DNA of 64,000 bases. It comes from Fulvitalea axinellae. GTDB taxonomy: Bacteria > Bacteroidota > Bacteroidia > Cytophagales > Cyclobacteriaceae. Position numbers and translations under genes: made by a program. Of this stretch, positions 36,537-47,800 are shown piece after piece. The DNA lies in NCBI RefSeq assembly GCF_036492835.1, contig NZ_AP025314.1, positions 1,612,001 to 1,676,000 of the forward strand, in the 5' to 3' direction. Numbering within the stretch: the stretch's first letter is position 1; every line of letters starts with the position of its first letter. The notes under the pieces are model-generated. The model saw only the letters and a program-made list of their open reading frames with translations, made no database searches and was not told where the DNA came from.

Positions 36537-37886
36537 TTATTTGTTTTCCATAAGTAAAATATCGACCCGTCGATTAGCCTGACGCCCTTGGGGAGTGGAA
36601 TTCGGACGTACGGGATTGCTTTCTCCTTCGCCAGAAGCCTTGATTCTATTTGCCTTAATTCCGTTTTGTATCAGGAATTTTTTAACTGCGTTTGACCGTT
36701 CCTTTGAAAGGAAAAGGTTATATTTCATGTTGCCGATGCTGTCTGTATAGCCGACAAGCATGACTTTAGTGTCTGGTTGTTTTTTCATAAACTCAACGAG
36801 AGACTCATTAAGTCGCTTTTTGTCATTGACTCTTACTTTGTAACGATCAAAATCAAAATGAGCGGAAGCGATTACCGGCAGAGTTGTAAGCCCACTTGCC
36901 GGTGATTTTACAATACCTGGAGGTGGGGTGTTTCCCTGAGCCAGAGGAGTCGCTTTCAAGGTGTCTTCTTCTTGGCCGGCAAGTGGAATTGTGGAGTGGG
37001 CCGTATATATTTGACTATAGGTGTCGTCTCTATTACTGGCGAAATACGCAAGCTCTTTTTCAGGATAATAGCTGAAGTAAGCGTCGAAACCGGATGAGTT
37101 GACTGGCGCTCCCAGATTTATCGGAGCGCTCCAATTCTCAAAGCTGTCGTCAAGACGTGTGCAATAATAGACATCGGCTCCACCTTCGCCCCCGGGTCTG
37201 TCACTTGAGAAGAATAGTGTTGTTTTGTCGTCGGTTATAAATGGGGAGATTTCGAAGTATTTGGAGTTTGCTCCTTTAAGTCTTTTGGGGCTACTCCAAT
37301 GTCCGTCTTTTTTGAGAGAAATAAACAGGTCTTCTCCGCTAGCGTCCGAATGGGGTTTTGAAATAAGAAGCAGGTCTCCTTCAGGGTGCATATAGAAGCT
37401 GTAAAGGGAATCGTGCCTGAAATTGTCGTGGAAATTTATTTGGGTGGGTTTCGCCCATCCGTCTTCACTACGGACAGTGTACGACATTCCGTTAGCGTCT
37501 TTGCCTTTTGGGGAATATGACCCGTAAAGGTAAAGCGTATCGCCTTCGGTACTGATCCCTACTACTCCAGTGTTCCTTTCATTATTGAGAGACTCAATAT
37601 CGTTTTCGATAGGAAGCCATTGTTTGTCAGGAGATTCCGAGCAAGCCTTAATGAACTGATGTCCTAAGATCTCGGTGTCATTCTTTTTACGGACTTCCGT
37701 ACTTACGTAGTATAGTATCCCTCTTTTTTTGTCAAATAGTGGGAGAATATTGGGAGTCTGAGTTTCTTGGGGTATATCAAGGCGCTCTACCGAGAAGAAT
37801 GTCAGCGGATTTTGCGCAGAACTTTTAGTAGCGAAAGAGATTGCGATAATTACGCAAAAGAGAAATATTGTCAGGATCTGTCGCAT
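36537..37886 (-). CDS. OmpA family protein with PD40 repeats
   Basis: A 449-aa secreted envelope protein. Signal peptide (residues 1-24, cleavage after SSAQ), then WD40-like/PD40 beta-propeller repeats (for example ISPFITDDKTTLFFSSDRPGG, split by blades), and a C-terminal OmpA peptidoglycan-binding domain (FDFDRYKV; GYTDSIGN; SKERSNAVKKFL; NRRVDI). This architecture accompanies PorP/SprF proteins in Bacteroidota and is thought to anchor the surface complex to peptidoglycan. The start codon overlaps the SprF stop (TAATG), so the two are translationally coupled. Confidence 0.9.
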   Translation of the reverse strand: MRQILTIFLFCVIIAISFATKSSAQNPLTFFSVERLDIPQETQTPNILPLFDKKRGILYYVSTEVRKKNDTEILGHQFIKACSESPDKQWLPIENDIESLNNERNTGVVGISTEGDTLYLYGSYSPKGKDANGMSYTVRSEDGWAKPTQINFHDNFRHDSLYSFYMHPEGDLLLISKPHSDASGEDLFISLKKDGHWSSPKRLKGANSKYFEISPFITDDKTTLFFSSDRPGGEGGADVYYCTRLDDSFENWSAPINLGAPVNSSGFDAYFSYYPEKELAYFASNRDDTYSQIYTAHSTIPLAGQEEDTLKATPLAQGNTPPPGIVKSPASGLTTLPVIASAHFDFDRYKVRVNDKKRLNESLVEFMKKQPDTKVMLVGYTDSIGNMKYNLFLSKERSNAVKKFLIQNGIKANRIKASGEGESNPVRPNSTPQGRQANRRVDILLMENK

Positions 37887-38881
37887 TATTTCTTTTTCTT
37901 CTTTGTGGTTATCTTCAAAACTACCTCGTGAGTTCCGTGGCTTTGGTCTTCCAATCCATTTTGGATCATACTGAAAGAATAGCCGATGCTGATTCTGTCC
38001 AGGATTTTTGCGCCCGCTAGGGCATACAGTTCTTTAGAACTTCTATAGCCAATTCCTAACCAGAATTTCTTGTCATAAAACCCTGTCAGGTTTGCGTCAA
38101 CGTCAACAGGTTGCGGGTTTATAATTTGTAGGTATACCGCAGGCCGAAGCGTTACATGTGGCCCGACGTCAAAATTGTATCCACCGACTATCATTTGGTC
38201 TAGGAAAATATGCTTGATACTATTGCTTTCGGTGGCGAACCTTCTTCTGGATGATTTATTTACCGCATAACCAACAAAGTAAGTTGGGGTATAGAAAAAT
38301 ACGCCACCGCTAAGGTCCCATTCATATCGTGTGTCAAAGTCATCGAGGAAACGGTTGTAAGTCGGGTCGTCCGGGTTGATGAGGCGGTTAGCTCGTCCGT
38401 CAATTAATTGCATAACTCCAAACCCAGACTTGAGTCCGACAGCCAATCTACGGCCTTTGCTGAACGGAAAATGTACCGCAGCTCCTATATTGACGGTTGT
38501 GGTTCTGAATGCGCCTGATTCGTCGTAGCGTAAATAACCTTCCATAGCCAGAGCTGGACGACTCTTTTGTCCCGGTTTTTTCGGAATTCTCAAAGCGGGG
38601 TGTGGAGTGCCTGTACGCATTGAGCCCATCGGGAAAGTTTTGGGCTCGAAGCCGTTTAGTTTTGAATTGATTTCCAGAATATAACTTTGGGGTGAGTAGT
38701 CTATTCCAACCCATTGTGTTCTACCCGCCATGTTGATTTCGATTCCGTCCGAAAGCCCGATAGCAGCAGGGTTTGCCAGATAAAGATTATCGGCGTATTG
38801 CGAGAATATGTCAATGCCTTGGGCAAGGACAGCCGTATGGGCGGATAGAAGGAAAATCAATATATATAGCCATCTTCTCAT
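37886..38881 (-). CDS. PorP/SprF family type IX secretion-associated membrane protein
   Basis: A 331-aa outer-membrane beta-barrel protein of the PorP/SprF family. The signal peptide ends near VLAQG; the family start DIFSQYADNLYLANPAAIG follows. In gliding Bacteroidota, SprF-like proteins are needed for secretion or surface attachment of the very large adhesin encoded next to them (as SprF is for SprB). ATG 38881 lies 5 nt past the adhesin stop; a GTG at 38890 overlaps that stop. With the adhesin upstream and the OmpA gene downstream this is a three-gene operon. Confidence 0.92.
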   Translation of the reverse strand: MRRWLYILIFLLSAHTAVLAQGIDIFSQYADNLYLANPAAIGLSDGIEINMAGRTQWVGIDYSPQSYILEINSKLNGFEPKTFPMGSMRTGTPHPALRIPKKPGQKSRPALAMEGYLRYDESGAFRTTTVNIGAAVHFPFSKGRRLAVGLKSGFGVMQLIDGRANRLINPDDPTYNRFLDDFDTRYEWDLSGGVFFYTPTYFVGYAVNKSSRRRFATESNSIKHIFLDQMIVGGYNFDVGPHVTLRPAVYLQIINPQPVDVDANLTGFYDKKFWLGIGYRSSKELYALAGAKILDRISIGYSFSMIQNGLEDQSHGTHEVVLKITTKKKKK

Positions 38882-38886
38882 GTCAC

Positions 38887-41800
38887 TCACCTGATTATCG
38901 TTATTATTCCAGTCAATACGGTTCCTATATTGTCGTTAAGCTCCAGTTTGTAGAAATAGCTGACGTTAGGAAGGTCTTTGTTGTTCTTTTCGCCACCCCA
39001 ATATTGGTTGTGGACGTCCGTCGATTCGAATACGCGATGCCCTACGGAATTGAAAATTCGGAGCCTGGCATTAGGGTAAAGGTTTATGCCTTGGATTTCG
39101 AAATAATCATTAATGCCGTCTCCATCTGGAGTGAAGACATTGGGAATGTTCAGTTCGTCAATAACCGTAATAGATACCGAAGCGTCTTTTTCGCAGGTTT
39201 GGTAGCCGTCTTTCCATGCGAAGACGGTGTAAGTGATATTCTCTTTAGGAGTGGAAGTCGGTGACTCTATATTAGGGTCGTCTAGGTATCTGCTTGGTTC
39301 CCAGCGGAACTTATCCGCTCCTGTCACTTCAGGCCTAAGCGTGATGGAATTGCCGAGTAAGACAGAATCTTGGTCTTGTAGTTTTATGGTGATTTCAGGA
39401 GAAACACCTACAGTCATTCTGCAACTGGCAGTGAGACCTTCACTGTCCGTAACTACCCAGTTAACTGTTGTCACGCCGATAGGATATTTTCCACTGGCGT
39501 CATCTGTTCCGTTGAAGTCATTCACCAGACTGACTATAGTGCAGTTGTCGCTGACTTCCGGTTTAGGCACCGTAACTTCTTCTTGGCAGGCAACCAAATC
39601 AGAGCAGCTGATGGTCGGACGCTCATTGTCAATGACTGTGACCTCGAATTCGCAGAGTTGGGTTTCCGTTCCAGCGGTAGCTGTATAAACGACTTTTGTT
39701 TTTCCTATAGGGAAGAAATCTCCCGATCTGAAGTTTGAGGTAATGCTGGCACATGGTACCGATAGGGTTGGTTCAACCCAAAATACTCTGGCGCCACAAT
39801 CTCCGGGATCGTTAAATGATATCTTGTCTTTAGGACAACCTTTTAGAATCTCACCTCCTTCAGGCTGAACCAGTATGGTGGCCTCACATGTACTCTTGTT
39901 ACCCGATCCGTCAGTCACGGTTAGGGTTACAGTATTGTCACCAATATCTTCGCACTGGAAGGTGGATTTATCTATCGAAAGGGATACGCCACTACAAGTG
40001 TCGAATGATCCGTCATCAATGTCATTTGCGGTAATCGTAGCTTCGCCAGACATTGGTAGCGTGACGGTAAGAGAGCCTACGCACTTGGCGGTTGGCGGAT
40101 TTTTGTCAACAACCTTAAACGTAAGGTCAAACGTAAAGGCAATGCCACTGGCATCGGTTCCTTTGATCACAATAATGTGTGAACCAATAGCAAGCTCAGC
40201 ACCTGTCGCTGGAAATTGGCTTTCAACTGTGGAGCCGGGGTTCTCGGCTTCTATTTGCTCTTTGAAATCGGGTACTTTCGCCACACATTCTCCGGGTGGT
40301 ACTTCAACGTCTTCAGACGGAGGGAAGACAATGTCTCCCGTGTTGACCCTGATGACTGTTTCGCAACGGCCCTCATTTCCAGATTGGTCCACTGCTAGAA
40401 TCGTTACGGGGTTGTCGCCATGAGCGATCGGTACTTTGAAGCCAGGAACTTTCGTAATAGCTTTTATCTCACAGTTCTCGACCGTTTTCTCAGGCTCTAA
40501 CTCCTCGATTAGCTTATAAATGAGGTCAATGTTTTCAGGATCCACTTTTAGGTCCATTGGTGGTGGACATGTGAGTTTAGGGGAAATGGTGTCCGATACA
40601 TTGACGATTGCGGTAGCGAAACTTGTCCTGTCCCTTTCGTCTTTAGAAGTTAGGGTTACCGTATTCTCCCCAATATCACTACAGGTGAAATCTGTTTTGT
40701 CAAGTGTAAGTTCAAGATTCCTGTCACAGTTGTCGGTAGAGCCGTTATTGACATCACTTGGGCTTAGGGTAACAGTTCCGTCTTCGCCTAAATAAAGGTT
40801 GGCCTCTTTTGTTCTTGTGATAGGAGACAAGGTGTCTTCGATGAATATGGTCGTGACGCATTGGTCTAGGAATCCGTATTCATTCTTTACGGTTAGTGTG
40901 ACTTTTGTTTCACCGATGTCGTCGCAATGAAACCTTGTGCGGTTTACGCTAAACTCCAATCTGTCCGGATCAATGCAAGGACTAAGAGATCCATTATTTA
41001 CATCCTCTGGATTTAAGTCCCCAATACCGTTCTGATCAAGATATACGGCTACGTCTTTACAAACGGCCTGAGGTTCGGTGCCGACGGTTGTGGCCACTGC
41101 GCAGGTGAACTTCTTCCCTAAGGCGTCCTCCGCCGAAAGCATTATTTCAAAGATCCCGATTCCGAATAAGCCACCCGCTTCAGGAGTTTGCGTGACATTG
41201 GAGAATCCGGGATTCAACCTTTCGAATACAGGAATCAGATTTGGAACCTCAGCGGCACATTCGTCGTCGTTCGCTACCAGTCGTAATGGATCAGGACATT
41301 TTATCTCAAATCCTTCAGGAGGCAGGATATTTAATGTAAGCATGCATCGAGTCTCGTTACCCGCAATATCTTTAGCGTATAAAGCGACCATATATGAACC
41401 GATACCGACTTCTGTCCCCATAGCCGGATCTTGGGTTATGGTTTCGATGGCGCAATTATCCATCGCCTTTTTCAAATCAGGGATCTCGAACTTTAGGTTA
41501 TCGTCTGCTCTGTACGTTAAAGTTTTTCCGCAGTTTTCAAGCAAAGGAGGAGTACGGTCAACAACAGTGACTTTGAATTCGCAAGTAGCTATAGGTTCGG
41601 ATTCATTTAGTCTTGCCGAATAGATGACGGTAGTAGTTCCAACAGGGAATTCATGACCAGGAATGTAATTACTGGTTAATTCGAGATTGTCACAGGCAGG
41701 AGAAAGGGCTGGGACTGTCCAAGTGGCTTGAGCGGAGCAGGATCCAGGGTTTGTATTGTTAATAATGATATTTTCAGGACAAGATTGGAAAACGTTATAA

Positions 41801-44800
41801 GCGGTTACTTCCCTAACTTCTTGGTTTGCGCATGACGAGTTTGAGGAAGAGACAGCATACTGAACATGATATTTGACACCCGCTTTTGCTCCCATTATTT
41901 CCCCCGTTATCGCATCGATTGTTTCGTTGTTTTCAACTGGTTTGGCAAAGGAGAATACTCCGCCCGGGGTGGCGATATCAGTTGGCGCGTTATATGCGCC
42001 GGCGCAGAAGTCAGCGAAGCGGAAAGAGGCGTCGGTGAGAGGAAGGACAGAGACAGACTTGATCTCTTCTTCAGGGCATGGGGCCGGAGTGGTGTATGAT
42101 ACAAGATAATTTGACCCGGGAACCGCATTTCGGATAAGTCCGGTGGCTACGTTGATTGAGGCCCCGTCTCCCGGTTCTTTGGCAAATTTGAAGGACCCTT
42201 CGGTGTCTCCGAGAATGATTGCGGGAGCGGGATTGTCAGCGCAGAAAGGATCTATTCTGAAAGAAGGGTTCGATTCAGGCAGAACGTTTACTGATTTTTG
42301 AGTACTGTTAGGGCAACGGCTGTCGGGTGCGCCGTCTGTGTCGTATTGGACTATATAGGTTCTGCTGGCTTCATAGTTTGAGATTTCGCCAGTTTCACTA
42401 TCGATAGAGGCGGTGCCTGAATCTTCGACTAAACTGAATGTTCCGCCCGGTATCGCAACAAAGTTTGGTTTTCCTGCATTGCCAAAACAGAAATCAGGGA
42501 ATGTGAAGCTTGCGTCGTCAGGCTCTAGTACCGTGACTTGTTCCACATTGTCGTTGGGACAGGTGTTGTTTGTGGTGTAGCGAACGGAATAGGTGGCACC
42601 CGCCATGGCGTTCGAGATATGACCCGAGGTTGGGTTTATTGTAGCTTGACCAGGAATATCTCCAATCAGTTCAAACGTACCGCCGGGAGTCGTAATGTCA
42701 GTAGGTCCGTTGTCAGAACCGAAACAGAAATTATTGAAAACGAATGATGGGTCGTCTTTAGGGTTGACAATTACGCTAATCGTTCCGATGTCAAAGCAAT
42801 TTGATGCGGTAATTATCCTTGCGAAGTAATCACCGGTAGTTGGGATGTTTTCGGCCTGGTCCGTTGTAAGCCTATTTTGGTCTGTCTCGGCGTCTTCTCT
42901 AGTGTTATAGTAGTAGATTTCGGAGGCATCGTCACTATCGATTGTATTGGTTATATCAACGGTGAGTGGTGAGCATACGGGTTCAGGGTTGCTTACTGTA
43001 AATGAAGGCAATGGGTTTTGGATAACCGTAACTGGCTTAACACTTGCGCATCCCTTATTATTTTGGGCTCTGAGATAGTAGGTTCCTCCATTTACGGATT
43101 CAGGGTCAGGAACTAAGTTTTCGGGGGAGCCGGTAAGAGCGTCACCTTCCGTCAGATAGTAACTAAGCGTAAGTGAGCCGATATTTGGGGTTCCTTGCGT
43201 TATGTCGGGAGCGGTTAGGTCTATTGTTTCTCCCATACAGATGGGAGCGGGGTTGTTTGTGATTAGCTCTGGATTGCTGTTTACGGTTAATGCGAATGCT
43301 TTTGGTGGGGCGAGGCACCCTCCGGCGCTTAGTTCATTGGTTAGCGTATATTGCCCGGGTTGGCTGGCTTCAAGGTCAATCTTTCCGGTTGAGTTATCAA
43401 CAAACACTAATCCTTCGGGTGTAGCGGTAATTCTGCCGATCATACCTGCGGAAGGAACTGGGGTGCCGTCACTTTTACAATAGCTATTTTCTGCGTAGGC
43501 GAATGTGGCGTCAGGGGTTTCGTTTACCGTAACCATCACTTCGTGTATTTGCGCTGGGCAATCCGAACCTGAAGGCAAAGTGTATTTTACTGTGAATTGC
43601 CCCGGAGTGCTAGAGGCGAGGTTAATCTCTCCTGAGGCGGGATTGACAACGAGCCCGTTTGGTTGCGCTGAGAATGTGCCTCCGCCTGTTGTGATTTCGG
43701 TTGGGGTCGGGTTAGGGGCACCAGAGCAGAATGTGGATTGCCCATACGTGAAGAACGGATCGGCTGGTTGTTCGATTGTTACTTCTAGGTCTTGGGATAC
43801 GCTTGAACAAGTTTTGTCAGGGGAGCTTCCCGTAAGGACGAATGTTAATGCGGTAGCCTTTTGGTCACCGGCGGAGAGGAAATATTTAGTGGTGGCTTCG
43901 GCGCTATTTTCGAATGAGCCGCTTCCGTCGGTTGTCCATACGGGTTGTCCGTTGGTGACTGTTCCTGAAAGTTCAATCACAGGGTTGTTGGAACAGTTTG
44001 TAAAGTCGCTGATTACCGTAACGATTGGTAGTGGGGTGACGGAAAGGGCAATATCGCCTGTTGGGTTGGCGGTGCAACCTTGATTTGAGATTAGCTTGAC
44101 TGTCAGGGTGACCGTATTTCCTGCGTCATTGAGAGCCGGGACATATGTTGGGGTTAAGGTTTCGGCATCCTCAAGTAGCCCTTGCCCATTGTGGGTCCAT
44201 TCCACCTGTTCATAATTGATAGCGTCTACACCTGACACTTTATATGTGGAAGTGACGCATATTTTGTCATCCGTAATACCCAATCCCAATGATGCTTCTG
44301 GGTTCGAGGTGACGGTGACAGGTTTTATAGAGTAACAATTGTTGGGGAATTCTGCCCTAATGTAGTATGTGTTGGCGTCAACAGCTTTATATTCCGCTTC
44401 GGTTAGTGCGTTTGTTTTATTTCTAGCGTCGTTTTCTGTGCGGTAGTATAACAAAACGCTTATTCCTGCGGAGCTTCCGGCAGTAATTGCTGGATCGGAA
44501 AGGTCGGCTTTGTTTGGTGCGCAGACTGGGGCGGGGTTGTTTATTACTAAGTCAGGGTTTTCTAAAACGCTGACCGAATTAGTGGCGTCGGCAGGGCAAA
44601 CTCCCGTTTCCGGATTTTCGGGAGAAGTGCTTGTAATATATTTTACTTGATAGGTTTCGCCGGCTTTTCCATTGGAAATCATGCCTGTAATGGGATCGAT
44701 TTCAGCCATATCGGCGTTAAACAAAAGCCTCAACCCTGCAAAGCTGAATCGGCCTCCCGGAGTTTGTATCTCCTGGGCGCGGTTGTCTTCGCCTTCGCAG

Positions 44801-47800
44801 AAATCTTTTAATACGAAGCCGGGGTCGTCTCTGTCGTGAGTGACTGTGGTAACGGGAATAACAGTAAAGCAACCTTCCGCATTATCAGCTCTAACAAAGT
44901 AATCTTTGCCTTGTGGAGTTCCGGGTACGCTGGATGGATCAGTTAAAGGGTTCTGCTTTTTGAAGGCGTCGTCTTTATCGCCGTAGTATGATAGATTTCC
45001 TGTATCATCCCCATCTGGATTTTTAGGGTCAAAGAAGATATTTAGTTCAAGAAGGTTATGGGTCTCAGTAGCGCAGGTGGGGAGTGGAGGGGAAACCAAT
45101 GTGAGTTCAGGATCCGGAATAGCCATAACCGTCATAGTCTCGTACTCTCCGCATGACTCCGAGTTAGTGGCTACAACTAAGTAGACCCCTTCACGAACTA
45201 TGACTTTTCCATCTGCATAAGGAAGCTCTTTGCCTGTATTTTTATTATAGAATGTGAGTCGGATATCGGTTAAGTCACCACTGAAGTATTTCGGGTCGGC
45301 GATATTAACTGTTTGTTCTCCTTGGCAAACTTCTATAGTTTGTTTTGCTTGAACATCGGGAGACTCAAGAATTTCGAGAGTGAATGTGGCGCTTTCTTCC
45401 GAGCAACCGCTCTGGGGCGGAATAGTGTTAGTTATGGTGTACGTGCCGGGTTGACTGGCTTTAAGCGTAATGATGCCAGTAGATTGGTCAATGTCTAACC
45501 CTTCAGGGCTAGAGGTGAAAACACCTGCGCTACCTCCTTGGAAACTAGGCTTAGCCACAGATTTAGGATCCTTTTGACAGTAGGCTGTTTGCGGATACGA
45601 AAACTCCGGTGAAGTGCTATTGGTAATCGTCACTTGCGTTTCCGACTGATTTTCGCAACCGTTTGAGCTAACCTTATAGACTACGAAATAAGTTCCTGGA
45701 TCTGTTTGGGAGAGATCAATTTGGCCGGTTGTACTGTTTATTTTGATTTTACCTTTTCTTGTGACAGAATACGCCGAGAAATTTCCGCCCGGAACCCCCG
45801 TTATTGTCGGTGTGGGATTACCGGCATTTTCACAGAACGTGCCCATGGAATATGAGAAGGAAGCGTCCGGCAATGCGAAAGCTGTAGTTGTTGCCGTAGA
45901 TGCGTTTGGACAAATGTGCTGAGGAGATGAAACGGTACTGTAACGAACTTCATATTGGGTGCCGGGAACCGAATTGTTGATTACTCCGGAGCTAGGGTCT
46001 ATGGTGGTAGATCCGATTACGTTTCCAAAATTGTCGTCAGACGAAGCCCTGAAGGTGAAAGTGCCCCCGCGTACGGTGTTTGGATCTAATGTAGGCCTTC
46101 CAGTTGTGTTAGAGCAGAAATTCGGGTATGAAAAGTCTGTTTTGTCCTTTTCAAGAATTACTGCGTCAAAGGACACGGGTTCCGAAACGCAACTCGTTAA
46201 ATTATCCTCGATGGTCATCCAATAAGTCCCTGATACGGTTACGTTTTCCGGGTCGGGAACAGGCATTGTGAGTGAAGCGTCAAGATAAAAATGTTGCGTA
46301 AGTTCTTTTTGGTCAATAATATTCGAAGTGAACTTAATGGTAGTGAGGTCAATCGCTGAACCGTCGCATACGGGTTTGGGCGGGGTTGTTATCTGTAGGA
46401 TTTCGGGGGTGTAATATCCGAAAATGTCAGCTCTTCTTACCGAAAAGCATTTAGTGTTACGGTCCTCTCCCCTGATATACCGAATGCCGACTGATAGCAT
46501 ATTAAGCGGAATTCGCCCTTCGCTTCCTCCACGTACGGCCAAATCATAGTCTGAGTATACAGTGAAATCGATTGTTGCCACTAATTGATCGTAATCAGGG
46601 ACTATGCTTTTGATGTCGGCCACATCGGTTTCGCATATTTCAGTATTATCGGTTTCAAATTCTGGGTTGCCGGATATATTCAGGGTTACCGTTTTGGTAA
46701 AAACCTTATTATCACACCCTTTCACACGATTGGTGATATTGTAAATGCCCGGTTTGGAGTCAACCAAATTGACTGCGCAAAGAGATTGGTCTGCCCATAC
46801 CAGGCCCGCAGGGCTTGAGGACAGTTCTCCCCAAGCCGATTCCGAAGCTAATTTTCCAATTGCAATGTCATCTCGGCTACAGTATTCCGGTTTGTCGAAG
46901 GAAAAATCCGCGGTTGTGATTCTTTCGGTTATTCTAACTGTTTGCGATACGGATTCGGGTACGCCACAATCGTTTAGGCCATGTACCCGTTTAAGTTCAC
47001 GAGCGCCCTGAACGCTATAATAAATACATCCTGAAGCGTTAATTGCCATACCTGTTACGCCACCGATGACTGTAAGTTTTTTGATGACATTGTATCGCTT
47101 GAAGGTCGAATTATACTCGCACTTGTAGATAATGCTACTAGAGTGGTTATTGTCGGCGATATATAAATAGCCTTTCGTATCAAAAACTACGTCGCCGCCC
47201 GTAATATTGCTGACGTATTTTCCGTTGTCGACAACTCTGAAGCGTTCGGATGGAATGTAGTCTTTAAAGCTCCTGCCATTTAGGTGGATATTGTCTTCCC
47301 TAATCTTATATACATAGCTCCCATTGGCAAACACCAAGTTGTTGTCATTGTCAAAAGTCAATTGCGGAGCTCCATGATTTACGTAACCTAAAGGATAGAA
47401 TTTCCAATTGTCGCTAATGTCAAAATACCCGACTTGACCTTTCGGGTTCATTGTGAACATTCGACTATTGAAATTAGAGTTAGGAGGTCCTAAAGCTATG
47501 TGAATATTTGTGTGTTCGCTTCCGTCTGGCAAACGGATAGGAAGGGAGGCTTTTTTTGTCAACCGGGCATGCGAACCTTCCAAGCTGACAAGATAAACTC
47601 CGTCTTGTTTATGAGTAGTCCCTCTTGTGGATAAATAGATGAGGTTCGCTTCGTTCCCGACTCCGGCGGCCATGTCACCTGTCCCCAAAGGGTCGGTTAA
47701 GTCTCCGATAATTGGAGCGATGGAGACGCCTTGGTCTGTAAACGTATAAGTGATTGTGTAATAATCTGGAATCGCGTTTAAGCCCAATACCAGCGAACCT